DNA from: Bacteroidales bacterium
GTDB taxonomy: Bacteria > Bacteroidota > Bacteroidia > Bacteroidales > UBA12170
Direction: 5' to 3'
NCBI GenBank assembly: GCA_021157585.1
Contig: JAGGWH010000070.1
Coordinates: 1 to 41,927, forward strand
DNA: 41,927 bases
In this document: in pieces, positions 34,155 to 41,807 of the stretch
Position numbering within the stretch: the stretch's first letter is position 1
Layout of the letters: every line of letters starts with the position of its first letter
Translations under genes and position numbers: made by a program
The notes under the pieces: model-generated
What the model was told of the DNA's origin: nothing
Databases searched by the model: none
What the model saw: the letters and a program-made list of their open reading frames with translations, nothing else

Positions 34155-35405
34155 CTATATCAACTCGTGAATTACAAGACCACTTCTCAACTTTGGTTCA
34201 AACCAAGTTGTTTTAGGAGGCATAATATTTCCCGAATCGGCAATATCAATAAGTTGTTGCATAGAAACAGCATATAAAGCAAAAGCAACACGCATTTCGC
34301 CACTATCAACACGCTCTTTTAAAGCGCCCAAACCACGGATACCACCAACAAAATCAATTCTTTTTGACGTTCTTAAATCTCTGATATCAAGATATTTCTT
34401 CAAAACCCTATTTGAAAGAATTGTAACATCTAAAACATCAATAGGGTCGTTATCGTTATAAGTACCTTCTTTAGCTGTTAAACAGAACCATTTTCCACCA
34501 AGATACATCGAGAATTCATGAAGCTTAGTTGGTTTAAATATTTCTGTACCTTTATCTACAACTGTAAAATCGACATTTAAATTCTCAAGAAATTCCTCAT
34601 CTGTTAATCCATTCAAGTCTTTAACTACGCGATTATAATCGATAATTTTCAACTGATTATCAGGAAAATGAACAGCTAAGAAATAGTTAAATTCTTCTTC
34701 GCCGGTATAGTTGGGATTTGCCTTACGCTTTTCTACTCCAACTAAGGCAGCAGCAGCAGTTCTATGATGTCCATCGGCAACATAAGTAAAAGGTACTTTA
34801 TCTTTAAAAAGCTGTTCTAAACGTTCATTAATATCAGCCTCATTAATTACCCAAAAATGATGGCCAAAGCCATCTTCCGAAACAAAATCGTAGGTCGCAG
34901 TTTGATTATTTACAATATCTGCTACAATTTCATCTATTTCAGCTACTGCCGGATAAGTAAAAAATACGGGTTCTATATTTGCATTATTAATACGTACGTG
35001 TATCATCCTGTCTTCTTCCTTATCAGGACGAGTAAGTTCATGTTTTTTGATTATACCATTAAGGTAGTCATCAACAGAAGCAGCAGCAACAATACCATAT
35101 TGTGTCCTACCGTCCATTGTTTGAGCGTAAATATAAAATTTAGGTGTCTCGTCTTGTAATAGCCATCCTTTTTCTTTAAATAAAGTATAATTTTCGACGG
35201 CTTTATCGTATACTTCTTGTGAGTGCACATCAATACCAGCCTGACAGTCTATTTCTGATCGTGTAATATGCAAAAGAGAATATTGATTATTTTCTGCCAT
35301 TGCAGCAGCCTCTTCAACATTCATAACATCATAAGGCAAAGCCGCCAATTTCTCTACTATATCTACTTTTGGGCGAAAGCCTTTAAATGGTTTTAAAATT
35401 GCCAT
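34155..35405 (-). CDS. DUF1015 family protein in the serine operon
   Basis: A 416-residue cytoplasmic protein of the DUF1015 family (start ILKPFKGFRPK; LPYDVMNVEEA; NPYSLLHITR-like block NQYSLLHITRSEID). The central motif VADGHHRTAAA (209-219; D211, H213, H214, R215) resembles the GxHR-type catalytic signature of ParB/sulfiredoxin-fold proteins, a superfamily that includes free-serine kinases such as SerK and SbnI (family knowledge; the link to DUF1015 is my inference). It is the last gene of the serC-serA unit, and association with serA/serC recurs in Bacteroidota, which suggests a role in serine metabolism. No serB is seen in the window. Confidence 0.88.
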   Translation of the reverse strand: MAILKPFKGFRPKVDIVEKLAALPYDVMNVEEAAAMAENNQYSLLHITRSEIDCQAGIDVHSQEVYDKAVENYTLFKEKGWLLQDETPKFYIYAQTMDGRTQYGIVAAASVDDYLNGIIKKHELTRPDKEEDRMIHVRINNANIEPVFFTYPAVAEIDEIVADIVNNQTATYDFVSEDGFGHHFWVINEADINERLEQLFKDKVPFTYVADGHHRTAAAALVGVEKRKANPNYTGEEEFNYFLAVHFPDNQLKIIDYNRVVKDLNGLTDEEFLENLNVDFTVVDKGTEIFKPTKLHEFSMYLGGKWFCLTAKEGTYNDNDPIDVLDVTILSNRVLKKYLDIRDLRTSKRIDFVGGIRGLGALKERVDSGEMRVAFALYAVSMQQLIDIADSGNIMPPKTTWFEPKLRSGLVIHELI

Positions 35406-35433
35406 AGTTTATTTTAGATTTTGATTTATGTTA

Positions 35434-35889
35434 TTAATATGTATTGTGAGCGTCTATATCATCATCTGCATCCACCCTGTTACCTCCTGATGAAGGATGA
35501 GGTGCATTATGGTCGCGCTGAATAGAACCTATAAGGGCTCCAAGCATTTTGGTTAACTCCATTAAATAATTTCTACTGGTTTCTTCTTGCTCATCGCCAA
35601 AATAATTCAACTTCACAGATGCCGAAGTAAACATAACACTCTGTCGAATGGCAGTTTTAGCTTCTTTCAGATGAAAAATAAACTGAGTTTTATTCTTAGA
35701 TGATCCCTCAGCAATCTTTCCGGGGATATTCATAGCTACATCAACAAAAGAATGAGCCAAAGGATTAGCAGCAGCATTTGGAAACATTTCGGTATTAACT
35801 TGTACCCAGACATAATAATCGAGTGCTTTTTGATATACACGAAGATCCTCAAAACGAAAAAATGAAGGAGAATAATTAGAGTTGTTCAT
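35434..35889 (-). CDS. Four-helix-bundle protein (S23/IVP family)
   Basis: A 151-residue helical protein of the family first found as open frames in 23S rRNA intervening sequences. Diagnostic blocks are FFRFEDLRVYQKALDYYVWV at the start, VDVAMNIPGKIAEGSSKNKTQF, and FIFHLKEAKTAIRQS. The family pattern I-P-x-x-I-A-E-G is present. The biochemical role is not known; stand-alone copies are common in Bacteroidota. It sits between serA and DUF1015 in an otherwise metabolic operon, 28 bases from DUF1015 and 57 from serA, with an unusual Asp-rich tail (RVDADDDIDAHN). Confidence 0.87.
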   Translation of the reverse strand: MNNSNYSPSFFRFEDLRVYQKALDYYVWVQVNTEMFPNAAANPLAHSFVDVAMNIPGKIAEGSSKNKTQFIFHLKEAKTAIRQSVMFTSASVKLNYFGDEQEETSRNYLMELTKMLGALIGSIQRDHNAPHPSSGGNRVDADDDIDAHNTY

Positions 35890-35946
35890 AGTTTTAGACT
35901 ATTAGATGGTTATGATAAATAAGCTTTGTTTGCGTTATGTTTTTGC

Positions 35947-36867
35947 TTAGTTAACTTTGTAGCGCAGGTTTCCATCCTTAATAAACCCCACAATTTGCTG
36001 CGCTGCCGCCACTCCAGCATTTATATTAGCCTCTGCCGTTTGAGCTCCCGATTTCTTTGGAGTAAAGAAAAAGCGACCTTCATAGTTCCTTACTATCTCG
36101 TCTTTGCAGTCTGGTGCTATATCGCTAAGATACATAAAATCAATACGATCTGCAAATAATTTTAATAAATCTTCTTCGTTTATCACTTCTTTACGTGCTG
36201 TATTCACTAAAGTAGCACCTTGTGGCATACTGCTAAGCAGTTTATAATTAATTGATTTTTTTGTTTTATCGGTAGCCGGTATATGCAAGCTTATATATTG
36301 ACAATTGCTATATAATTCTTCTGCCGAATGTAATACTTTTACGCCTTCAGACTCTATATCTTCATCTTTAACATAAGGGTCGAAAGCATAAACATCCATA
36401 CCAAACCCTTTCGCCATTGTTGCAACATAACGCCCAACATTACCATAAGCGTGAATACCTATTTTTTTTCCACGCAACTCTGTTCCGGCTTTACCATTAA
36501 ACTGATTTCTCGCTTGATAAATCATCATTCCTAAAGCTAATTCGGCTACAGCATTAGAATTTTGACCGGGAGTATTCATAGCCACTACATTATTTGCTGT
36601 TGCAGCTTCCAAATCAATATTATCGTAACCGGCTCCAGCACGAACAATTATCTTCAAGTTTGATGCGGCTTCTATTACTTCTTTTGTTACTTTATCGCTT
36701 CTGATTATTAATGCATCTACATCTTTAACAGCCGATAATAATTCAGCTTTATCGGTATATTTCTCAAGAGTAGCAAAATCAAATCCTGCATCTTCTACAA
36801 TTTGCTTAATCTGAGCAACCGCTGCAGGAGCAAAAGGTTTTTCTGTTGCAACTAATACTTTTGTCAT
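35947..36867 (-). CDS. serA: D-3-phosphoglycerate dehydrogenase, short ACT-less type
   Basis: Oxidises 3-phosphoglycerate to 3-phosphohydroxypyruvate with NAD, the first step of serine synthesis. At 306 residues it has only the catalytic and nucleotide-binding domains and lacks the ACT regulatory domain, so classical serine feedback is not expected. Seen: VVRAGAGYDNIDLEAA-type block, NAD-binding IGIHAYGNVGRYVA, and NTARKEVINEEDLL with the active-site Arg and Glu. The usual TPHxGAST histidine region reads FTPKKSGAQ (K271/K272), as in Bacteroides SerA and, by family knowledge, the Entamoeba enzyme. Follows serC by 33 bases. Confidence 0.94.
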   Translation of the reverse strand: MTKVLVATEKPFAPAAVAQIKQIVEDAGFDFATLEKYTDKAELLSAVKDVDALIIRSDKVTKEVIEAASNLKIIVRAGAGYDNIDLEAATANNVVAMNTPGQNSNAVAELALGMMIYQARNQFNGKAGTELRGKKIGIHAYGNVGRYVATMAKGFGMDVYAFDPYVKDEDIESEGVKVLHSAEELYSNCQYISLHIPATDKTKKSINYKLLSSMPQGATLVNTARKEVINEEDLLKLFADRIDFMYLSDIAPDCKDEIVRNYEGRFFFTPKKSGAQTAEANINAGVAAAQQIVGFIKDGNLRYKVN

Positions 36868-36900
36868 AACTTAATTATTTATTTATTAATAAATTAAGAT

Positions 36901-37971
36901 TTAATGTTTAGCCTCAAAATCTTGCATTAAAGCAACTAATGCTTCTACACTTTCTTTTGGAAGAGCATTGTATACCGAAGCACGGAATCCACCAACGCTG
37001 CGATGTCCTTTCAATCCCACCATATCGTTAGCAGCAGTTAAATCAAGGAACTCTTTTTCAAGAGATTCATAGCCTTCATTCATTACAAAGCACACATTCA
37101 TTCTTGAGCGATCGTCAACATTTTTTATAGTTGCTTTGAAACATTTGTTACGATCAATCTCATCGTATAAAAGACCGGACTTTTCGATATTCTTTTTCTC
37201 CATAAGCTCAACTCCACCTTGAGCTTTCAACCAACGTAATGTTTGTAAGGCAGAAAATATAGGTAATACGGGAGGTGTATTAAACATAGATTCTTTATCG
37301 ATATGCGTTTGATAATTCATCATTGTTGGAATAGCACGATCTACTTTTCCTAAAATATCATTACGAATAATAACAAAAGTAAGTCCTGCAGGAGCTAAAT
37401 TTTTCTGAGCACCACCGTATATCACTGCATATTTTGAAATATCTATAGGACGACTAAAAATATCGGAAGACATATCAGCAACTAAAGGAATAGTGCAATC
37501 AAAATCATCACGAATTTCTGTTCCATAGATGGTATTATTTGAAGTGATATGAAAATAGTCAGCGTCTTTTGGAACAGTGTAACCTTTAGGAATATAATTA
37601 AAAGTAGCATCTTTTGAAGAAGCTACTTCAACAACTTCACCAAAATATTTTGCCTCTTTTATTGCTTTTGTTGCCCAAGCACCTGTATTGAGATAAGCTG
37701 CTTTTTTATTCAAAAGGTTAAAGGGAAGCATCAAAAACTGAGTACTTGCACCTCCGCCTAAAAATAAAACACTATAATTATCGGGAATATTAAGCAATTC
37801 TTTAAACAGACTTTGAGCTTCATCAACAACAGCAACAAATTCTTTACTTCTGTGAGAAATTTCTAAAACAGACAATCCTGTTCCTTCAAAATTCTGTATA
37901 CCTTTTATTGTTTCATCAATTGTAAACTCAGGCAAAATAGATGGGCCTGCAAAAAAATTATGTTTCTCCAT
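36901..37971 (-). CDS. serC: Phosphoserine aminotransferase
   Basis: PLP enzyme converting 3-phosphohydroxypyruvate and glutamate to phosphoserine, the second step of serine synthesis; homologues also serve pyridoxal phosphate synthesis. Length 356 is normal. The PLP Lys is K190 in [13 protein letters not shown]; other family blocks are [11 protein letters not shown] at the start, [21 protein letters not shown] and [15 protein letters not shown] at the end. First gene of the serC-serA-four-helix-DUF1015 unit. A TAATTTTG box lies about 117 bases upstream, implying a leader of roughly 105-115 bases. Confidence 0.96.
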   Translation of the reverse strand: MEKHNFFAGPSILPEFTIDETIKGIQNFEGTGLSVLEISHRSKEFVAVVDEAQSLFKELLNIPDNYSVLFLGGGASTQFLMLPFNLLNKKAAYLNTGAWATKAIKEAKYFGEVVEVASSKDATFNYIPKGYTVPKDADYFHITSNNTIYGTEIRDDFDCTIPLVADMSSDIFSRPIDISKYAVIYGGAQKNLAPAGLTFVIIRNDILGKVDRAIPTMMNYQTHIDKESMFNTPPVLPIFSALQTLRWLKAQGGVELMEKKNIEKSGLLYDEIDRNKCFKATIKNVDDRSRMNVCFVMNEGYESLEKEFLDLTAANDMVGLKGHRSVGGFRASVYNALPKESVEALVALMQDFEAKH

Positions 37972-38064
37972 TTGTTTATATTTTTTGTATTTATTTATCG
38001 CTTAGTTAAATATGAACAGAAGCAAGCTGATTAAAAGCAAATACTAAAGCAAATTTTACTAAAC

Positions 38065-38108
38065 TAATATTCGTTCTTATTGATAGACAAAATTAAGTAA
38101 TATTCGTT
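38065..38108 (-). promoter_or_regulatory. serC promoter box between 11-base direct repeats
   Basis: taatattcgtt occurs at 38065-38075 and again at 38098-38108, start-to-start 33 bases (about three helical turns). The minus-strand TAATTTTG (-7 match) lies between them at 38088-38095. The repeats may be binding sites of a regulator of serine synthesis, or remnants of a promoter duplication. Confidence 0.4.
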
Positions 38109-38286
38109 TATTAAATAACAGTTTATTAGAATATTTGTATATATTTTCTATACTTGCTTAAATAAGCTTTTCGTTAACCGTAAGAAATAATGTCTTGAAA
38201 CTGCAATTTTGTAATTTTTTTCATAAATCAACCGGAATTTAATATAGATAGATTCTAAATTATTTTTTTAAGTCGCTGCAATTGTT

Positions 38287-38294
38287 TATTTTTG
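38287..38294 (+). promoter_or_regulatory. -7 box for the unknown gene at 38322
   Basis: TATTTTTG matches TAnnTTTG, 27 bases before the ATG, with a T-rich stretch about 17 bases upstream in the -33 position. Confidence 0.5.
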
Positions 38295-38321
38295 GTAAAT
38301 ATTAATTAAAAAATTATTAAA

Positions 38322-39020
38322 ATGTGCTTATCAATTGAAGTTTCAGGAACCATCATTAAAAAAGAATCGTTAACAACAATAAACTCTGATATTAATAATA
38401 ATATCTTAATACTTGAAACAGCTCATGCTTTCCCGGGATATCACGGTATTATTCCTGAAGAAAAATTACCCGGCTCATTATTTCTAATTACTAAAAAGAA
38501 ATATTCTAAAGAATTTATTCTTCGATCGGCTAAAGCTTTGAAGAAATCGCTAAAAATGAAATTAGATTTAGCCTCTTCGCGTATTACCCTCAGAAACAAT
38601 GATGTATTTGCCATAAGAATTAAATGCCTAAATAATTATTCTATTCTGCCTCAGTTAATACAGGCATTATCTGATGAAGGATATCGCTTTGAAAAGTACA
38701 GAAACTCAAAAGAATTTTCGAGTATTATTCAAGTTAAAAAGGAATTTCTGTTAGAAGAAATAGAGGCAGGATTCTATCGAGATAAAAGCAATACCGAAAC
38801 ACATTATTTTGAAATAAAAAACGAGCTAAAATGGTACGCTTTTGAAAAAGCCGTTACAGATATTAAATACAACACTAAAGATAATAATTTTGATGCTGCT
38901 TTAGCTACTTTTTATAGAGTGAAGGGCGTAATTGATTTGGTTCGTATTTATAAAAAAGACCTCAGTCTTAATGAGCTAAAACAAATAAAAGAAAAGCTGT
39001 GTAATTATATTCACGAATAA
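38322..39020 (+). CDS. Hypothetical protein, 232 residues
   Basis: I do not recognise this gene. The product has no signal peptide or membrane helix and is rich in Lys, Glu and Ile. Segments YSKEFILRSAKALKKSLKMKL (about 61-81) and the C-terminal LSLNELKQIKEKLCNYI are probably helical; the middle (about 100-150) alternates strands and helices. It has its own promoter box and a strong terminator, so it is transcribed alone. Codon use looks like the neighbours. It may be a lineage-specific cytoplasmic protein; no function can be assigned. Confidence 0.75.
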   Translation: MCLSIEVSGTIIKKESLTTINSDINNNILILETAHAFPGYHGIIPEEKLPGSLFLITKKKYSKEFILRSAKALKKSLKMKLDLASSRITLRNNDVFAIRIKCLNNYSILPQLIQALSDEGYRFEKYRNSKEFSSIIQVKKEFLLEEIEAGFYRDKSNTETHYFEIKNELKWYAFEKAVTDIKYNTKDNNFDAALATFYRVKGVIDLVRIYKKDLSLNELKQIKEKLCNYIHE

Positions 39021-39039
39021 TTCAAGCAGTTTATAATTT

Positions 39040-39066
39040 AAGGCTTCAATAGAAGTCTTTTTTTAT
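39040..39066 (+). terminator. Terminator after the unknown gene
   Basis: aaggcttc and gaagtctt pair over 8 positions (one G-T) around a four-base loop and are followed by a run of T residues. It lies 20 bases after the stop. Confidence 0.85.
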
Positions 39067-39075
39067 GAAAATTGA

Positions 39076-39083
39076 TAGCTTTG
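39076..39083 (+). promoter_or_regulatory. -7 box for the MscS-family gene
   Basis: TAGCTTTG matches TAnnTTTG and lies 15 bases before the ATG. The T tract of the preceding terminator falls at the -33 position. Confidence 0.5.
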
Positions 39084-39098
39084 TACAAAATATAAAAA

Positions 39099-40364
39099 AT
39101 GAATTTTTTAAATATTTTCAATACGGCTAGTAAGTATCTAACGGACATGCTTACAAAACTAAATATAGGAGAAAAAAATGCCGATTTAATTGCAAATTAC
39201 AGTTTGCTACTACTTGGAATTCTCATTTCAGTCTTTTTATTTTACATTACACGGTGGATATTAAGGAAATATATTGCTAAACATATACGTAATTCCAAAA
39301 CTCATTGGGATGATTATTTATTAGAACAACGAATTTTTCACAAAGCTTCCTATTTAATCCCTGCTTTTTTTATCGGATGGACTATCAACAACATTTTTGT
39401 TGACTTAGAAACAAGCAAAAATGTACTCTTACTTTTGGTAACAATTTATAAAATTATAATTATCACCAATATTATAAATGCTATACTCGACACCGTAGTT
39501 CATGTTTACGACAAGCAATCCAAAAACAAAGAAATACCCGTTAAAGGCTTTGTTCAGGTTATTAAAATATTATTCTGGCTTATAGCTACAATTTTGATTG
39601 TAAGCTCAATACTAAATAAAAACCCAACAACCATACTTACCGGATTGGGTGCTATTTCAGCCGTTTTATTATTAGTTTTTAAAGATCCTATTTTAGGTTT
39701 TGTTGGTGGAATTCAACTCGCAGCTTTCGATATGGTAAAAGAAGGCGATTGGATTAGTTTACCTAAATATAATGCTGACGGAACGGTAATAGACATTTCT
39801 ATTTCTACAGTTAAAGTAAGAAATTGGGATAATACCATTAGCACACTCCCAACCTATTCGCTTATTTCCGACTCAGTTAAAAACTGGCGTGGAATGGAAG
39901 AATCTGAAGGAAGGCGCATCAAAAGAGCCGTCCTTATAGATACACACAGCATAAAATTTTGCACCCCGGAAATGCTCGAACGTTTTTCGAAATTTGAATT
40001 TCTTGATAATTATATTTCTCAGACGGAAAAACTTATTCAAAAATCGAACGAAAAAATAAATACCAAACTTTTGGTTAAAGGAAGAAGACAAACCAATATT
40101 GGCGTTTTTAGAGCCTACCTTGTTAATTATCTGGAAAACCATCCCTCTATAAATACTTCTCTTACAACTATGGTCAGGCAGTTAGAACCAACGGAGAAAG
40201 GTATTCCAATGGAAATATATGCCTTTAGCAAAATAAAAAGTTGGGTAGAATATGAAAGTATACAGTCAGATATTTTCGACCATATTTTAGCTATTATTCC
40301 CGAGTTTGAGCTTTCTGTTTTTCAAGAGCCCAGCGGTGCCGATTTTAGAAAAATATTGAAATAA
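39099..40364 (+). CDS. Mechanosensitive ion channel, MscS family (YbdG-like)
   Basis: Inner-membrane channel that opens on osmotic downshock. The 421 residues have about five TM helices (about 30-52, 84-101, 107-135, 152-172, 178-205). The last is the pore helix TGLGAISAVLLLVFKDPILGFVGG, followed by the cytoplasmic beta domain (VKEGDWISLPKYNADGTVIDIS, TVKVRNWDNTISTLPTYSLI, KNWRGMEESEGRRIKR). The KNWRGMEESEGRRI block and five-helix layout match the miniconductance YbdG type rather than the three-helix MscS. It has its own promoter. The TetR gene follows on the same strand, with its own regulated promoter. Confidence 0.92.
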   Translation: MNFLNIFNTASKYLTDMLTKLNIGEKNADLIANYSLLLLGILISVFLFYITRWILRKYIAKHIRNSKTHWDDYLLEQRIFHKASYLIPAFFIGWTINNIFVDLETSKNVLLLLVTIYKIIIITNIINAILDTVVHVYDKQSKNKEIPVKGFVQVIKILFWLIATILIVSSILNKNPTTILTGLGAISAVLLLVFKDPILGFVGGIQLAAFDMVKEGDWISLPKYNADGTVIDISISTVKVRNWDNTISTLPTYSLISDSVKNWRGMEESEGRRIKRAVLIDTHSIKFCTPEMLERFSKFEFLDNYISQTEKLIQKSNEKINTKLLVKGRRQTNIGVFRAYLVNYLENHPSINTSLTTMVRQLEPTEKGIPMEIYAFSKIKSWVEYESIQSDIFDHILAIIPEFELSVFQEPSGADFRKILK

Positions 40365-40384
40365 TTTCTAAGTTTTCTCAAAAT

Positions 40385-40440
40385 ACTTGACAATACAGAA
40401 TGGCCAATGTATCTTTGACCGAACGTTTAGTCAAAAAAAT
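40385..40440 (+). promoter_or_regulatory. tetR promoter with overlapping operator palindrome
   Basis: CTTG (40386-40389) and TATCTTTG (40410-40417) form a -33/-7 pair 20 bases apart. The -7 box overlaps TTGACCGAACGTTTAGTCAA (40415-40434), a 20-base palindrome matching in 16 positions (TTGAC..AACGTT..GTCAA). It lies just ahead of the regulator's ATG at 40441. TetR proteins bind such palindromes, so autorepression is expected. Confidence 0.75.
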
Positions 40441-41019
40441 ATGTGTCCCAAGACAAGTGATCAATTTAAAGATATACGCAAAGAAAAAAGACAATTAATT
40501 CTTGATTCTGCTCTTATTGTCTTTGCCCAAAAAGGTTATCATGGAGCCTCCATAGCCCATATCGCCAAAGAAGCAGGAATATCTAAAGGTCTTATTTACA
40601 ACTACTTTAACAGCAAGGAAGATATTATAAAAGAGACTCTTTCCTCCGGCTTAGAATTTATGTTTGAACAATACCTTATTGACCCGAATGATTTTACAAC
40701 TGAGAAATTTGCTCATCTTATTGAAATGACCTTCGATTTACTTGAAAAAGACTTTTCCTACTGGAAAATTTATTTCTCTGTTTTAATGCAAACAGAAGTA
40801 ATGGAATTAGTGCAAGATAAGCTTATGAAAATTTTGATTCCGATAATTGAAACTTTCTCAAAATTTATGGCAAAACTTGGCTTTGAGAACCCACTTGAAG
40901 AGGCTCGTTTTTTAGGAGCAACACTAGACGGACTCAGCTTAAATTACATTCTTGATCCTGAAAATTTCCCAAAAGAATATTGTATAAAACGTTTAAAATC
41001 AATCTATAACTTACCATAA
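40441..41019 (+). CDS. TetR/AcrR family transcriptional regulator
   Basis: A 192-residue DNA-binding repressor. The N-terminal TetR domain reads RKEKRQLILDSALIVFAQKG, with helix-turn-helix at about 37-57 (IAHIAKEAGISKGLIYNYF). The C-terminal ligand domain is diverged, as usual. ATG 40441 is chosen over the longer in-frame TTG at 40387, because the 54 bases between them hold the promoter and operator. A LolA-like gene starts 4 bases after its stop and an ABC permease follows, so it very likely controls this export operon along with itself. Confidence 0.93.
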   Translation: MCPKTSDQFKDIRKEKRQLILDSALIVFAQKGYHGASIAHIAKEAGISKGLIYNYFNSKEDIIKETLSSGLEFMFEQYLIDPNDFTTEKFAHLIEMTFDLLEKDFSYWKIYFSVLMQTEVMELVQDKLMKILIPIIETFSKFMAKLGFENPLEEARFLGATLDGLSLNYILDPENFPKEYCIKRLKSIYNLP

Positions 41020-41023
41020 TATA

Positions 41024-41794
41024 ATGAAGTATAAAATTTATATAGCACTTACAGCTTTTCTAATTTTTCAGTTGGGAGCATTTTCTCAAACCGATGAAAG
41101 AGCCAAAGAAATCGTGCGAAAAGCACAAAGCATTATGCTAGGGAAAAACAGCAGTTCCACCATGACCATGAACATTATCCGGCCCGAATGGAGCCGGTCG
41201 GTTAGCATGCAAACTTGGTCGATGGGAACAGATTATTACATTATTTATGTTACTGCCCCTGCTCGCGACAAAGGACAAGTTTTTCTTAAACGTGAAAAAA
41301 ATATGTGGAACTGGATGCCACGCATTGGGCGTATGATCAAAATTCCGCCCAGCATGATGATGAGTTCTTGGATGGGTTCCGATTTTAATAACGATGAACT
41401 GATGAAAGAAAATTCACTGGTAGTGGATTATACCCACAAAATTGTAGGCGAAGAAACAATTGATGGCTATGCATGTTATAAAATTGAACTCCTTCCACTA
41501 CCTCAAGCACCCGTAGTTTGGAGCAAAGTATTTCTATGGATATCTAAAGAACACGATTTTGCACTTCGCTCCGAACTTTATGGCAAAAACGATGAGTTGG
41601 TTAACCTTCAACTGTCTTCAGAAATAAAAATGATGGATGGACGCCTTTTGCCCTCAAAAATGGTCATGAAACCTGTTCAAAAGCCTGGACATCAAACCGT
41701 ACTTCTCATTGAAAAAATAAATTTTGATGATCCAAAAATAAGCGCAAAAATGTTTTCTCAACAGATGATGAAGCAAATTCGCCCTAACCAATAG
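41024..41794 (+). CDS. LolA-like outer membrane lipoprotein-sorting protein
   Basis: A 256-residue exported protein (signal peptide about 1-21, ending LGAFSQ) of the LolA/LolB-like fold. Family features: RAKEIVRKAQSIMLGKNSSSTMTMNI, SMGTDYYIIYVTAPARDKGQVFLKR, MWNWMPRIGRMIKIPPSMMMSSWMGSDF, and DGYACYKIELLP. Such proteins sit beside FtsX-like ABC permeases and TetR genes in many bacteria and are thought to carry lipids or lipoproteins across the periplasm. It is 4 bases after tetR and 13 before the permease, clearly one operon. A role with its own ABC transporter, rather than general Lol sorting, is more likely (inference). Confidence 0.88.
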   Translation: MKYKIYIALTAFLIFQLGAFSQTDERAKEIVRKAQSIMLGKNSSSTMTMNIIRPEWSRSVSMQTWSMGTDYYIIYVTAPARDKGQVFLKREKNMWNWMPRIGRMIKIPPSMMMSSWMGSDFNNDELMKENSLVVDYTHKIVGEETIDGYACYKIELLPLPQAPVVWSKVFLWISKEHDFALRSELYGKNDELVNLQLSSEIKMMDGRLLPSKMVMKPVQKPGHQTVLLIEKINFDDPKISAKMFSQQMMKQIRPNQ

Positions 41795-41807
41795 CAATAA
41801 CCAGATT

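Larger units (their letters stand above)
37972..38321. other. Divergent intergenic region, serC and an unknown gene
   Basis: About 350 AT-rich bases with no coding potential. It holds a TAATTTTG box for serC on - (38088-38095), flanked by an 11-base direct repeat, and a TATTTTTG box for the + gene (38287-38294). The stretch 38110-38280 shows nothing recognisable. No riboswitch or T-box structure was recognised in the serC leader. Confidence 0.5.

Noticed and set aside
37972-38064. Possible riboswitch or T-box in the serC leader
   Set aside because: No conserved T-box, specifier-loop or SAM/glycine-type core was recognised; the leader is simply AT-rich.
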